A DNA stretch of 64,000 nucleotides from Mermis nigrescens (lineage: Eukaryota; Nematoda; Enoplea; Mermithida; Mermithidae): positions 48,501-112,500 of the forward strand of contig JAVLUZ010000618.1 of assembly GCA_036768485.1 (NCBI GenBank). The letters run 5' to 3'. The notes beneath the pieces are model-generated. The model saw only the letters and a list, made by a program, of their open reading frames with translations. It ran no database searches and was not told where the DNA came from. The translations under genes and the position numbers were made by a program. The stretch's first letter is position 1; each line of letters opens with the position of its first letter. Positions 47,680 to 59,139 of the stretch are shown here, piece after piece.

Positions 47680-48732
47680 ATGTTGGTGGTCATGCTACTT
47701 GCAGCCCAACTAGTGGTGTGTTGTCACAGGGCATCACTGGTGGTCAAGCTACTCTGTGGCTCCTCAGCTGCCATAGGGAACCAGGTGGCAGTTGAGGGTG
47801 ATGCTACTGGAACACCTGCGAAAGGGACCTTGGAGAACCTTTTCGGGAGAAACTGGCCTGGCACCCCAGGCAAGCAACTCACTGGGGCCCAGAAACGAAA
47901 ACTTCGTAAGCAGGCTCGTGCTGCCAGAGCCCTCCAGGGATCTGGCACTAACCTGCCCGAAGTTACAGGTTCTGATCCGAGCAGGGGCACTGGGCAGAAC
48001 ACTGCTCAGGAGGACCCAGCTCCCTCAGAATCTAGGGCAATTAGTAGTGGGGGAGCACAGCAAGCAATTGCTGTTGCACACCCAACTCCTAAGCCCAACA
48101 AACAGGCCAAGCGTCGACATCCTAAGGATGACACGCCCACTAGCCTGACACAGCCAGCTAAAAGGTCTAAAAAACCTTCTAGTTACAAAGCAGCAGTTGA
48201 GGAATCACTGAAAGTTGGTATTGTCGACTTCAGCAGCGAAGGCGGCATTCCAGCTGATAAGCTTGATACACTCACAGCTGTCTTAACTACAGCCTTGGAT
48301 CAGGTCGCAAGCACTAGCAAGACCCCTCCAAGGTTTCACTCTTCTGGCCTGTCACATGGCGTTTTTTATATGACATGTGCAGATCAGTTCACTCTGGATT
48401 GGCTGAAGAATACCTTAGCTAATCTCGATCCACCTTGGGAAGGAGCTGATCTGCGCGTTTGCAGCAAATCAGAACTTCCCAAGTTGACCAAGTTCACAGT
48501 GTTTTTCCCTGGCTTAGCTGACAGGGACTCTGTGTTTTCCAGACTGCAGAACCAGAACCCTGGTTTGTGCACTGGCCTTTGGAGAATCTACAAACGGGAG
48601 GAAAAAGAAGGTCAAACCTTCTTTGTCCTGGGAGTGGACCATCCATCGGTCCAGGTGCTTAAGCAGCTGGACTTCAGGCCTTATTTCAAACTTGGGCGTG
48701 TCACTTTGATGACACATACCAAGTTGGAATAA
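47680..48732 (+). CDS. LINE ORF1 protein (DUF4780-like)
   Basis: 350 residues. A Lys/Arg/Pro-rich N-terminal half (QKRKLRKQARAARAL ~90; PKPNKQAKRRHPKDD ~140) suggests nucleic-acid binding. The C-terminal half matches the pattern of the ORF1 domain of many arthropod LINEs called DUF4780 (FTLDWLKNTLANLDPPWEGA; NQNPGLCTGLWRIYKREEKEG; FRPYFKLGRVTLM). No zinc knuckles are seen. The frame is intact. ORF2 starts 25 bp downstream. The first ~30 residues are hydrophobic and unlike the rest, so translation may begin at a later start; no second in-frame ATG was checked. Confidence 0.75.
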   Translation: MLVVMLLAAQLVVCCHRASLVVKLLCGSSAAIGNQVAVEGDATGTPAKGTLENLFGRNWPGTPGKQLTGAQKRKLRKQARAARALQGSGTNLPEVTGSDPSRGTGQNTAQEDPAPSESRAISSGGAQQAIAVAHPTPKPNKQAKRRHPKDDTPTSLTQPAKRSKKPSSYKAAVEESLKVGIVDFSSEGGIPADKLDTLTAVLTTALDQVASTSKTPPRFHSSGLSHGVFYMTCADQFTLDWLKNTLANLDPPWEGADLRVCSKSELPKLTKFTVFFPGLADRDSVFSRLQNQNPGLCTGLWRIYKREEKEGQTFFVLGVDHPSVQVLKQLDFRPYFKLGRVTLMTHTKLE

Positions 48733-48757
48733 GCGCATAATTTGTACATAGATTAGG

Positions 48758-51700
48758 ATGGTTGGTACTAGTACTCTCCCATCCCAATCAGTACTGGAAT
48801 TATTCCAGATCAACTTGCAGCATAGCCAAGGTGCGACTGGTGTACTTAGTCGCTGCCTAGCAAAACTGCAGACAAAACTAGCGTTGATCCAGGAGCCTTG
48901 GATCTATAAGAACAAGGTATGTGGATTAAATGATAAACTATATACTGTGTTAGTAGGGACTGTGGTACAAGGACCAAGGGCTTGCGTGCTTGTCTCACGG
49001 AAACTTAACCCAGTGCTCCTCCAACAATTCAGCAACCGTGACATGGTGTCTGTTGAGTTAAGTTATAAAAGTGCAGGGCACTGGCGTAACATCATTGTTA
49101 CATCAGCATACCTGCCTTTTGACTCTCCTCATTTACCTCCAGGTAGAGCTTTTTCTCTTCTGGTTGACTACTGCAGTAAAAAGCAGATACCACTAATTAT
49201 TGGGTGTGACGCCAATGCTCACCACAACTTGTGGGGCAGCAGCGATACCAATAAACGTGGGACTGCACTTGCTGAATATTTAGCCTCAACCAATTTAATT
49301 TTATTAAATAGGGGAAGCGAACCTACATTTGTTGTGGCAAAGAGACAGGAGGTTATTGATCTAACCTTATGTTCTCTCGACCTCACTAATGATATTAGAA
49401 ACTGGCATGTCTCACAAGAGGAGTCTCTATCTGACCACAGACAGATACGCTTCTCTTTACATGCTGATTCCTTTTCTTCTAGGTTGTACAGGAATCCAAG
49501 GTCCACTAATTGGGCTCTTTTAAGCAGCACCTTAGTAGTCGCTTGGGTTCTTGGGCTCCTAGTTGCTCAACAAAAGAGGACGTAGAGGGTGCTGTTGACT
49601 TTGTACAGCAAGCACTTACATCCTCATATGAGAACTCCTGCACATTACAGAGGGAAAAGAGCAAACCTATTCCCTGGTGGAATAGGGAGCTCCAAGACCT
49701 CCGTAAGAAAAGTAGGAGAGCTTGGAATCAAGCGAAATTATCTCAATCAATTTCCGATTGGGCCGATTACCGCAAGGTTCGACAGGAGTATAAGCATCTT
49801 ATACGCATTAGAAAGCAATTGTGCTGGCAGGACTACTGCTCCAACATTGGAAAAATGTCGGATGCTGCTAGGCTTCGCCGCATTTTATGTAAACCTCAAG
49901 TAGGTGAAGTTGGCTCATTAAAACTACCTTCGGGTCAGTATACACTCAACCGAAGGGAAACCCTGCTTCACCTTCTTGACACTCACTTTCCTGGCAGCTT
50001 TGCAGTTGGAAATGAGGCATATCCGGACACATTGGGCCCAACCAGTTTTTCTGGCTTTGGTGACCAAGTTCTGGCCTGCAGGGTGATAACACCTGATAAG
50101 GTTCGCTGGGCTGTAAAGTCCTTCGAACCCTACAAGACTCCAGGGGTTGATGGCATTTTTCCAGCTCTTTTGCAGGAAGGACTGGACATGCTGGTGAGAC
50201 CCCTAGTGAATATTTATCGAAGATGCCTAGCACTTGGCTATGTTCCAATAGCCTGGCGGCAAGTAAAGGTCATCTTTATCCCTAAGCCAGGGCGTAGTTC
50301 CTATGACCTGGCAAAATCCTTCAGACCAATTAGTCTTTCCTCCTTCTTACTGAAGTGTATGGAAAGATTAATTGATCGCTTTATAAGAGATGGTCCCTTG
50401 CTGGAACATCCTTTACATGTTACACAACATGCGTATCAGTGTGGAAAGTCTGTTGATACGGCCCTTCATGAACTAGTTTCTAGAATTGAACGGGCATTAG
50501 ACAACAAACAATTCACACTGGGCGTTTTTCTGGACATTGAAGGGGCATTTGACAATACAACCTTCAATGCTATCTGCAAAGCAGCATCCAATCATGGCAT
50601 ACATCAGACCATTGTTAAATGGATTGATGCTATGCTAAGATTTCGCCATATCATGACTGACTCTTATGGAGACAGCATGATCTTTACTACCACAAAAGGC
50701 TGTCCACAAGGAGGTGTACTATCTCCTTTGCTGTGGTGCCTTGTGGTGGACGAACTTTTGCAGAATTTGCAAAAGTCTGGCCTCTACAGTCAAGGATATG
50801 CTGATGATTTGGCAATCCTTGTTACTGGAAGGTTCCTTGACACCATTTCCTCACTTATGGAAAGTGGTTTAGCCAAGGTGGAACAGTGGTGTCACCATAA
50901 TGGTCTATCTGTGAACCCACAGAAAACCGAAATGGTGCTATTCACTCATAAACGGAAACTTGATGGGTTTAAACCACCAATTTTCTATGGTATGCCACTA
51001 CAACGTGCAAACCAGGTCAAATTTTTGGGACTTATTTTGGACCAAAAATTAAACTGGCGCAATCATGTAGAGGTCAAATGTCAGAAGGCTGTTAATGCAT
51101 TCTGGCAATGTCGTAGAGCTGTAGGGAAATCCTGGGGTCTATCACCACGAGTCATGCGATGGCTTTTCGTGTCTGTGATTAGACCCATGATCACCTATGC
51201 TGCACTAATCTGGTGGCCTCGTGCACACTTGTCTACTGTGAAATGTCAGCTTAATCATTTACATAGAATGGCTTGCCTCAGCATTTGTAGTGCCATGTGC
51301 ACCACACCGACTGCAGCCATGGAAGTCTTGCTGGACCTGCCTCCCCTGCATATCTTTGTGGAGGGTTGTGCAAGGGCAGCGGCATATCGACTAAACATAG
51401 CTGGCAGTTGGAATGCAAAAGGCAAGGTTGTAGGTCACAATGCTGTTTGGGCTAAGGCCATTAGGCCAGTGCTCAAAATGCCAAGTGACTTCATGGTACC
51501 AAAATTTATTTTTGGTAGACTTTATACCATTCAGTTTCCCACTAGGGATGACTGGGAAAAATCTAGAGTGGATATTCTCTTGCCTCCTGGAATTGTCTGC
51601 TACACTGATGGATCACGCTTTGTGAATACCTCAGGCGCGGGCATCTACTTCCAGAACTTAAAACAGATGCGGTATTTTACCTTAGGCAGTATGTGTACTG

Positions 51701-52428
51701 TCTTTCAGGCAGAAATACTTGCTATTTTGCAATGCTGCCGTAGCAGAGAATTGATGGCCCTCAGAAATGAGAACATCTTTATTTGCTCTGACAGTCAATC
51801 TGCTCTGAAGTCACTTCTATCTCCAAAAGTGTCTTCAAAGTTAGTTCTCGAGTGTGTTCTTGCTTTGCAAGAACTCTCGCAGTATAACAATGTCAAATTA
51901 TTATGGGTCCCAGGTCACTGCGGCATTGAGGGCAATGAATTTGCGGATCATGCTGCAAAAATGGGATCAGCACGTAAACATGTTGGCCCAGAACCGGTAG
52001 TTGCTGTCTCCAGAGCTGTTGCTAAGGCTGACATCAACAGCTGGGTCAGGGAACAACATGTTCAATATTGGAGTGAGCAAAAGACTTGTCGTCAGGCCAG
52101 ATCCTTTATGGAGAGGCCATGCAAGAAAATAGCCAGCTCCTTGATCAGCTTAGGTCGTAAGCTGCTTAAGACAGTAATAGGTCTCTTAACTGGACACTGT
52201 CCCCTCAACAGACACCTATGTACTATTGGGGTTTCTGACAACCCCAAATGCGCTAAATGTCTGCTCACAGAAGAGGATTCTATCCACTTCCTTTGTCACT
52301 GCCCTGGGTTTGATAAGTTGAGAGCTAGGTTCTTCCATGCTCCACATATTGAACCCTCGGCAGTTTTACAGGAGCCCGTTGCTCAACTTTTGGGGTTTAT
52401 TAAAGCCTCAAAACGTTTGTGCGACTAG
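48758..52428 (+). pseudogene. LINE ORF2: AP endonuclease, reverse transcriptase, RNase H (one frameshift)
   Basis: The first frame (48,758-49,585) is an APE-type endonuclease: FQINLQHSQGA, LIQEPW, CDANAHHNLWGS and SLSDHRQIRFSL mark its catalytic blocks. Homology passes to a second frame (49,510-52,428) at about 49,510-49,540, so one small indel separates endonuclease from RT. The RT has AFDNTTFNAI, CPQGGVLSPLLW and the active site YADDLAIL (~50,797). RNase H follows with YTDGSRF (~51,600), SDSQSALKSL and GHCGIEGNEFADHAAK. The C-terminus has a CCHC-like motif (CAKC ... HFLCHC). RNase H after RT with an APE endonuclease fits the I/LOA group; the exact clade needs a tree. Confidence 0.9.
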
Positions 52429-52630
52429 CTCTCAAAAGTTTCCGTGGGGTACACAATGGGCTTCTTAGCCTGCGTGAAGGGCTTTCGCCCACCCCTTTAT
52501 CACTATCACTAAACCATTCATTCAATTGGCTTAGAAACACTGTTAGTTTACTCAACATCATTTCCCATAGCTACTGCGTAGCTAATGTACTGCTTTTTCA
52601 ATCATTTTGTGGTTAAATATTTATTTTAAT

Positions 52631-52775
52631 CTGCTGACCGCAGAATATACTTCGATTTTTTGCGTTGCTTAGAGAAAGTGTCATTTTTAGCAGATTTTGC
52701 GACTTTAAGTAGATTTTTCCTAGTCCCCTCCTTTTACATCCTTGATAATCCACAATTCCAAGTATATTCATCTTT
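52631..52775 (+). repeat. Terminal module, copy 1 left end
   Basis: CTGCTGACCGCAGAATATAC ... CCCCTCCTTTTACATCC ... CCAAGTATATTCATC. Same outer sequence as repeat C. A reverse copy ends at 58,331, so 52,631-58,331 could be one 5.7-kb element with ~150-bp inverted ends. Confidence 0.75.
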
Positions 52776-53027
52776 TGACGTTTTGGCCCGAGGTCGACCT
52801 ACCGGGGGAGGATCCGTAGCGACATAAAATTTGATCAGCCCCGCCCAGTCACCCTATACAGGAGTGGAGCGGGAGGCAGCCCTATGCTTAAGCATAGCAT
52901 TTTTCGGGACATGACCGATTTATATACTAGCTGTACCTGATGGCTGTATGGGATTGAGATGATGTCTAGGACGTGATATACCATACCCAGTGCTATAACA
53001 TATCCTGTGCTGTAAGATAGGTGTCCC

Positions 53028-53395
53028 AAAACATCAAAAATATGGTTTGCACTGAAAAAATCTTTAAACATCCCAAAACAGCAAAAAAAATGGTTTTGAC
53101 TAAAAAAATTTTTTCAACACCCCAAAACATCAAAAATATGGTTTTGACCAAAAAATTTTTTAAACCTCCAAAAACATCAAAAGTATGGTTTTGGACCAAA
53201 AAAAGTTTTTTTTTAATATTCCAAAACGTTAAAAATATGGTAAGTGATCAAACAAAATTTTTAAACATCCCAAACCATCTAATGGTATAATTTCCAGAAC
53301 ATCCCAGAACATCAAAAGTATGATTTAGGATAAAGAATTCTCAGAACCATTCTATAACGTCAAAAATATGGATTTAATCAAAGAAATGGTTGACA
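53028..53395. repeat. Minisatellite, ~50-bp period
   Basis: Seven or so imperfect units of CCCAAAACATCAAAAATATGG followed by TTTTGACCAAAAAATTTT. The duplicate at 59,140-59,460 has one unit fewer. ORFs across it are low-complexity. Confidence 0.85.
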
Positions 53396-53603
53396 AAAGA
53401 CAGTTCTACAAAATTTAAAATAATACAATATGGTTTTTACCAACAATTTTTTTAGAAATATCCCAAAAAACATCAAAAGTCCCGAAAAATAAAAAAATAC
53501 AAGAGACATCTCAATCCTATACAGCTATCAGGCTTAAGTTCAGCCCGAGCAACGCCGGGCAGCTCAGCTAGTTTTAAATAAAGGATTTAAGATTGATAAA
53601 TAG

Positions 53604-53950
53604 AATGTTGTTTTTAAATTTAATATTGGCGATAAAGTCCGACTGAGTGGAGTTAAGCGCACTTTTGAAGAAGGATTTTGGCCCAGCTGGACAGAGGAGT
53701 TTTTCGTAATTAAAGAAAGATATGCTAGAACCCCACCCGTTTATGTTTTAGACGACCAAATGGGCGAAAAATAGAGGGTATTTTCTATGAGCCTGAACTA
53801 CAAAGAATTGAAGCAAAAACTGACGATTGGTACGTAATAGAAAAGATTTTGAAAACATGCAAGAAAGGCAATCAAACTGATTATTTAGTACGCTGGCGTG
53901 GGTACCCAGAAAAATTTGAACCCTTACTCTCAAACCTAATAAATTTATAA
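53604..53950 (+). pseudogene. Polinton-type integrase C-terminus with chromodomain, copy 1
   Basis: Same as the intact fragment at 59,670 but with one A missing in the run at about 53,768, which shifts the frame between the SH3-like and chromodomain parts. It reads EKFEPLL where copy 2 has EKFDSLL. No catalytic core is present in either copy. Confidence 0.75.
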
Positions 53951-53962
53951 ATAGTAAGTAAT

Positions 53963-54220
53963 TTGGAATCTCTGATTAAAGTCAAAAATGGAGATCAGCC
54001 AATGTTTTTCCAATCCTGTGTTACATCGTTGGTCACAACACAATACACTTACTTATCTGATGATGCAATTGGAGATTATTTTTGGTCAAAAATGAGCGAG
54101 CAATATAAGCGAACATTGCTCGAATTTGATGAGAATGCTATCTTGAGCTTCTCAAAGTATATCAGAAAACAATTTAAAAAGGCGATATCTACATGTTATT
54201 TAAATTTTGGGAATTTTTAA
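53963..54220 (+). CDS. Short ORF of unknown function after the integrase fragment, copy 1
   Basis: Up to 85 codons from a TTG, or from the ATG of MFFQSCVTSLVTTQYTYL at about 54,002. Reads like a folded protein piece (DDAIGDYFWSKMSEQYK). The duplicate at 60,030-60,287 differs by one residue (C/Y). It starts 12 bp after the integrase stop. Possibly a fragment of another Polinton gene; no family recognised. Confidence 0.4.
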   Translation: MESLIKVKNGDQPMFFQSCVTSLVTTQYTYLSDDAIGDYFWSKMSEQYKRTLLEFDENAILSFSKYIRKQFKKAISTCYLNFGNF

Positions 54221-54299
54221 GTCCCGAGGCCAAATTTTACTTTTGCAAACCTTTACACAAGCACACATAGACGAGCACATAATCTCATCCATGTCTAAA

Positions 54300-54515
54300 C
54301 TTTTAAAGTTTGGAAAAATGTCATGTAAAGTTTGGAAAATTTTTTGTAAAGGTTGGAATTTTTAGCAGTTTGGAAATAATTTTACATGCTTAAGCATAGG
54401 AATTTTGTAGAGTTTGGAAATTTTTTGCGGAGTTTGGAAATTTTTTTGTTAAGTTTAAAAATTTCTTGCTGTTCGGATAATTTTTTTTCGACTTCGGAAA
54501 TTTTTTGTAGAGTTT
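54300..54515. repeat. Degenerate GTTTGGAAATTTTTTG array, copy 1
   Basis: About eight units of AAAGTTTGGAAATTTTTTGT with 20-30-bp spacing, duplicated at 60,365-60,580. Confidence 0.8.
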
Positions 54516-54599
54516 AGAACTTTTGCGATTCAATATAGCATTTCTCAAGTATTGCTGAAACTATTTTATATGCAATGTACAACTGTTGTTCTAGTTTTT

Positions 54600-55020
54600 G
54601 CACCCGTGATAATCATGTTTCCGCTTGTAAACAGCAAAAATGTTACATTTAGAAATTTGTATACTAAACCAGGAAACAATTCTACTTCGTACATGCATTT
54701 CCCATTTACTATCTCATAAAATTTACAGATTAATACGATAAGCAGAACCCACAAATAAGTGGGGTCGCATCTTTGGATCATGTGCTTGGGCACCTAATGC
54801 TTCAGCACCTGCTTTCAATGCAAAGTCGCTATCTATCACTGTTTTAGCTTGTATGCATACAATTTTGCCCGATCTGAAAATCAGCAATGTTGCCTGAGGT
54901 AATCGAAATACAATACCTGGAAATTTTTGGCGATTGTATTGCGCAGTATTTAGCAATTTCACTTAGACATCGTCCAGATTAGGCACATTCGGCAGTGCTG
55001 TAGTGAACATAATGTTCTGT
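54600..55020 (-). pseudogene. TATA-binding-protein-like domain, copy 1 (decayed)
   Basis: Both halves of the TBP saddle are recognisable on the minus strand. First half: YNRQKFPGIVFRLP then LLIFRSGKIVCIQAKT, at about 54,930-54,820, preceded by NIMFTTALPNV. Second half: YEVELFPGLVYKF then LLFTSGNMIITGAKT, at about 54,690-54,600. Canonical TBP repeats read YNPKRFAAVIMRI ... SGKMVCTGAK and YEPELFPGLIYRM ... SGKVVLTGAK. An in-frame TAA lies at 54,964, the two halves are in different frames, and the linker is short. Which lineage it came from (host, viral or transposon) is not visible. Not expected to give a full protein. Confidence 0.72.
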
Positions 55021-55481
55021 ATAGTGACCATTTTCTATACATACCCATATTCTGATTAAGTCATTTGCGCCCTGGCGCGACCTCGATTTTGGGCCAGGGG
55101 CACCTCCGCCTATGTTATAACACTACAACGCTACAAGATAGGGGTCCTAGGGACGCACGCTATGCTACTAAATGCCTTTACAAAACATTGTCCACTGTTT
55201 GAAAGAAGTGATTCGGAAGAAGCTTAGATGAGTGTTGATAATGGATTTAGTCTATTATCGTTATCAAATTTCTCTTTCAATATATAACTAATATTTACTT
55301 ACTTGTCAAAGACTTGATGAATAAATTATGACAAGCACACTATCTTGCTTATTGCAGTCCAATATCAATGCATGTCATGTAAAAAGCACATTATATCGTT
55401 TTTAAATTAGTAATCTCTTCTTTTCAATGGACATACTATTTATTCATGCTACTTATTCCTATGATGGAGGCGCAATTCCTT
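55021..55481. other. Non-coding part of copy 1
   Basis: About 460 bp with no ORF of interest; includes GCGCCCTGGCGCGACCTCG (palindromic GCGC...GCGC). Same in copy 2. Confidence 0.5.
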
Positions 55482-55690
55482 TCTGCAGGTCGCAGAATAT
55501 AGAATATATGTATTTCGGTTTTTGGTTTTTTTTTGGCGCAAACCCAATTTTCTGCAGATTCTTACAACTTTCACAGGCAAAGGTGACTTTCCCCAGTTCC
55601 CCCTTTTATGTCATTAATGATGAGTAATTTCAAGTATACCCGTCCTTTTTTTTGTGCCATCGGAGCATTTTTCTCTGCTAGTAATAAATA
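55482..55690 (+). repeat. Diverged terminal module, copy 1
   Basis: CTGCAGGTCGCAGAATATAG ... CCCCCTTTTATGTCATTAATGATG ... CATCGGAGCATTTTTCTCTGCTAGT: the same order of landmarks as 52,631 but clearly older. Confidence 0.65.
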
Positions 55691-56249
55691 TATTGCAAGA
55701 AGCTGACCTGGAATGGAAATAGCTTCTGAAAAAGGCCCGACGTGATAGGTATCAGCTGCAGCTATCCTGTACATTTGTCGGTTGCAAATGTGTTCAAAGC
55801 TAACTTCAATACAATTACGAGCAGTAACCTGAGCAAAAAGTATCCATTAAGAGTTGGAAAATGGGGTTTTTATAAGAGCAAGATTCACCCATCCTCTATA
55901 ATCGGCAAAAAAGCGCATACGAATAAGCAGGGAAATAGGTACCCTTATTTTCGTATTGTCAGACTAAGGCCTCAAAAGTGAATCTACTGGCCGATAATGT
56001 TGCGTGTAAAAACATTAAAAAGCTTTTGCTTTTTCTTTTTGGTCTGATTTTCTCCCGATTTCGCTACAAAATTCTTTCTTTTTCCGACTAGAAATCATGA
56101 CTGTCCTAATCCATCGCTTAGGAACATAATAAACAGGTTGTAGCTTAATTGTTATAAGGGATCCAACTAGTCTGCGTTTCAATCGAAGATAAAAATCTTA
56201 ATTTTTATTTCTGATGTACTAAATGGCCTTGAAGCAGTATGCTTGCGAG

Positions 56250-56511
56250 CATACGTGGGCAGCAAGAAAATTCTGGGGGGTGCAAGATTTTTTTGAAGGT
56301 CGAAAAATGGCCTTAAAACTGGTGGTATGGCGATAAAAACACCATTTTTCGACGTTTCTCATCAAGCACTATCCATTGGCATCAAAAAATTGCGAAAAAA
56401 ACGAAAAAAAATTTTCAAAAATTGAATTCTGGGGGGGTATTTTGATTTCTGGGGGGGTATTCTGGTTTCCGGGGGTGGTGCATACCCCCTAAACCCCCAC
56501 GCCCAGGTGTG
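56250..56511 (-). mobile_element. MITE family M1, reverse orientation (copy 1)
   Basis: CATACGTGGGCAGC ... ACGCCCAGGTGTG, mirror image of the element at 18,974. Left flank CTTGCGAG; right flank GTCGCGTG, degraded relative to copy 2. Confidence 0.9.
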
Positions 56512-56530
56512 GTCGCGTGTATTTTGGAAT

Positions 56531-58157
56531 TGGTGGACGGCCCTCATTTTAGTCGGCGTAAATAATCCAAGTGACTATCTTTTGATTATTTTCTTTATCG
56601 CAAATTCAAACGCCCAATTTCAATTTAAAAAATTAGAAAAATTATTTCATAATTTTTATGTAAGATGACTGGCTGGTTGAGAGCTCTTTGTTGTTGTTTT
56701 CATTGTTCATTGTGCTCGTAGGAACCAGAAAAGAAATAGTTTTTCGCCAAAGGTATTTCTGGCGAAAACAAGTTAACAAATCTTTTCGCGTTAATTATTA
56801 TTTTGGTCTAAAATAGGTCAACTGACCTAGGGCAAAATTCCGGGGCTACTTAATTACTACTGGGTTAGGTTTTTAGGGCATAGCTACCAATAGCTCCGCA
56901 GGTACGGACGAATTTAGGTCCGAGGAGTTTGAGACCGTAGTTATTGAGGGTCCTGTGATGAGTCCGGCGTTTCGCCCTTGCAACTTGACCAGCGCTAAGT
57001 GTAGCCAGGTACTTAAGTAAGTCCCGTAGGTACGTTATATGTCGTTTCCAAGTTTATTTAAATGTGGAATGACCCCTATAATTTACAGGACTGCTTAGAA
57101 TGGAACATATATTTACTCTAGCTAATAAAAAACAGTAAACTTTATACTTACGACAATAAAGTTACTGATTCCGTTGTGAAACCATATTTGAATCAAACCT
57201 CCATTGTAGACAACAGTAGACAGCAATAATCTAAAGTATGTAATATTTTTTGTTTATTTTCGAATTGCAAATTGCGGAGTAATTTAAGAATATGGTACTT
57301 TCAGAATACTAAAAAATAAACTTCAGGAGAGCGGATTCTTTTGCTCAGTACTTAGAACATGTTGAAAGAAAGCGCGGAAAAGAATATTTATACATCTATG
57401 ATCAATATTACAAAAGCTATGGGTTTCGTTAATTAGCCTCTTCTCGACCCAAGCAAGCATCTTATCGACCTAAGTATTTGAAGATTCAAACAGCTGAATG
57501 CAGAATCACATGTAGATACCAAATTTACGTCGACCTAAGCATCTATACATAGACCTAAGCATCTATACATCGATCTGAGCATCTATACATCGACCTGAGC
57601 GGAGCGACCTTGACCTAAGCAGCTTAAAACACCTTTTCAGATATAATAAGCCTAAGCCTAAGTATAATAGAAGCAAAAACTTAGATTTTCCTATATCTTA
57701 TCAAGTAAAACCGAAAAAACATGCAAAAAATATGAAATTTTTTTAGTATTTTAAAATTTCGAACAGCTTTCCTGGCCTTTTTTCTCGTTCATTGCTTTGC
57801 TTCCTTCCTAATTTCAGCCCATATTATTTATTTCTGACAAATGTGTAAGTCCTTGGATCGAGCCGTTCAATCGTCCCGCCCAACACTCAAATTGAGAGTT
57901 GCCTGCAACTTTGCAAGTATGGCTCAGATTTTCACCAAATTTTTTTTCCGCGCATCAAGTTTAGTTTTTTTAAAGTTTTTTTTCCAGTTTAGCAAAAAAA
58001 TTTTTGGCATTCCGTATTCGTTTTGATCCTTTTCTAAAAGTACCATATTCTTAAGTTTAACCGCAAATTGCTTCTGCTGTGTAGACATTATTGTGACATG
58101 TTACTGTATGTGTTTACTGACTGATTTACTGAAATCACGCTATTTAAAAGTAGTGTA
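56531..58157. other. Interval between the duplicated block and the inverted terminal module
   Basis: No recognisable gene. Contains a short direct-repeat array at 57,525-57,605. A 61-codon phenylalanine-rich ORF (57,841-58,026) is probably chance. Confidence 0.5.
57525..57605. repeat. Short tandem repeat, ~23-bp unit
   Basis: Three to four units of GACCTAAGCATCTATACATC with C/T and A/G variants. Confidence 0.85.
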
Positions 58158-58331
58158 CTAGCAAAGAAAAATGCTCCGATAGAACAAAAAAGATGAATAA
58201 TATACTTGGAATTGTGGATTATTAAGGATGTAAAAGGAGGGCACTAGGAGAAATATACTTAAAGTCGCAAAATCTGCTAAAAATCACACTTTCTCTAAGC
58301 AACGCAAAAAATCGAAGTGTATTCTGCGGCC
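58158..58331 (-). repeat. Terminal module, reverse orientation
   Basis: CTAGCAAAGAAAAATGCTCCG ... GATGTAAAAGGAGGGCAC ... GAAGTGTATTCTGCGGCC. Inverted partner of 52,631. Confidence 0.8.
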
Positions 58332-58622
58332 TCTAAAAAAGTGTCTTTTTAAATAATGATCAAAGTTTCAGATAAGAGTGTATAAACGAAATCTGTAATG
58401 TTTACTTTTTTTAATTGCTGGCAAGTAGGAACGCTGACTAGCTTCGTATCCTGATTGATAGAAAACTAAGTGGTATTGTATTTAAAGTTGTTTTATTTTG
58501 TTATGAGCATTATAGCAAGCAAAGCAGGGGCCGATTGATCAGTGCACACAATCGTTAAGGGCATGCTGAGTGTACCTACATTTAGTCTGTTTCAAGTCAA
58601 CTTACGCGTTTCCTACTGTTTT
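58332..58622. other. Spacer before duplicated block copy 2
   Basis: Includes AGTCTGTTTCAAGTCAACTTACGCGTTTCCTACTG, similar to the reverse complement of about 42,575-42,610, so it may be outer flank of the same repeat family. Confidence 0.45.
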
Positions 58623-58743
58623 AAACCATTCATTAAATTGGCTTAGAAACACTGTTAGTTTACTCAACATCATTTCCCATAGCTACTGCGTAGCTAATGT
58701 ACTGCTTTTTCAATCATTTTGATGGTTAAATATTTATTTTAAT

Positions 58744-58886
58744 CTGTTGACCGCAGAATATACTTCGATTTTTTGCGTTGCTTAGAGAAAGTGTCATTTT
58801 TAGCAGATCTTGCGACTTTAAGTAGATTTTTCCTAGTCCCCTCCTTTTACATCCTTGATAATCCACAATTCCAAGTATATTCATCT
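58744..58886 (+). repeat. Terminal module, copy 2 left end
   Basis: CTGTTGACCGCAGAATATAC ... CCAAGTATATTCATC; matches 52,631-52,775. Confidence 0.75.
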
Positions 58887-59139
58887 TTTGACGTTTTGGC
58901 CCGAGGTCGACCTACCGGGGGAAGGATCCGTAGCGACATTAAAATTTGATTAACCCCGCCCAGTCACCCTATACAGGAGTGCAGCGGGAGGCAGCCCTAT
59001 GCTTAAGCATAGCATTTTTCGGGACATGACCGATTTATATACTAGCTGTACCTGATGGCTGTATGGGATTGAGATGATGTCTAGGACGTGATATACCATA
59101 CCCAGTGCTATAACATATCCTGTGCTGTAAGATAGGTGT

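Larger units (their letters stand above)
47341..52510 (+). mobile_element. Non-LTR retrotransposon (LINE, I/LOA-like group)
   Basis: A GC-richer block with ORF1, a short spacer and ORF2 (endonuclease, RT, RNase H, C-terminal CCHC). The 5' end is placed near 47,341 (ACCCCTCCGATGAGC) by composition only. The 3' end is uncertain: TATCACTATCACTA at 52,498 looks like a simple-repeat tail, and the following 110 bp also precede the second 4-kb duplicate. No target duplication found. Confidence 0.85.
52511..56530 (+). repeat. ~4-kb duplicated block, copy 1
   Basis: Near-identical to 58,623-62,584, starting AACCATTCATT and ending about 15 bp past a MITE. Contents in order: ~110 bp, terminal module, 50-bp-period minisatellite, integrase fragment, short ORF, GTTTGGAAA array, TBP-like domain (minus strand), diverged terminal module, MITE. 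Most differences are single bases and homopolymer lengths. Confidence 0.92.

Noticed and set aside
47680..47780. Hydrophobic start of LINE ORF1 as a signal peptide
   Set aside because: ORF1 proteins act in the cytoplasm/nucleus; the stretch more likely lies before the true start.
52835..53199. Minus-strand ORFs in the 50-bp minisatellite and its left flank (also 58,950-59,192)
   Set aside because: Low-complexity repeats of FLMFWG-type residues; no domain.
55571..55774. ORF on the minus strand over the diverged terminal module
   Set aside because: Lies in terminal repeat sequence; conservation between the two blocks reflects recent duplication, not coding constraint.
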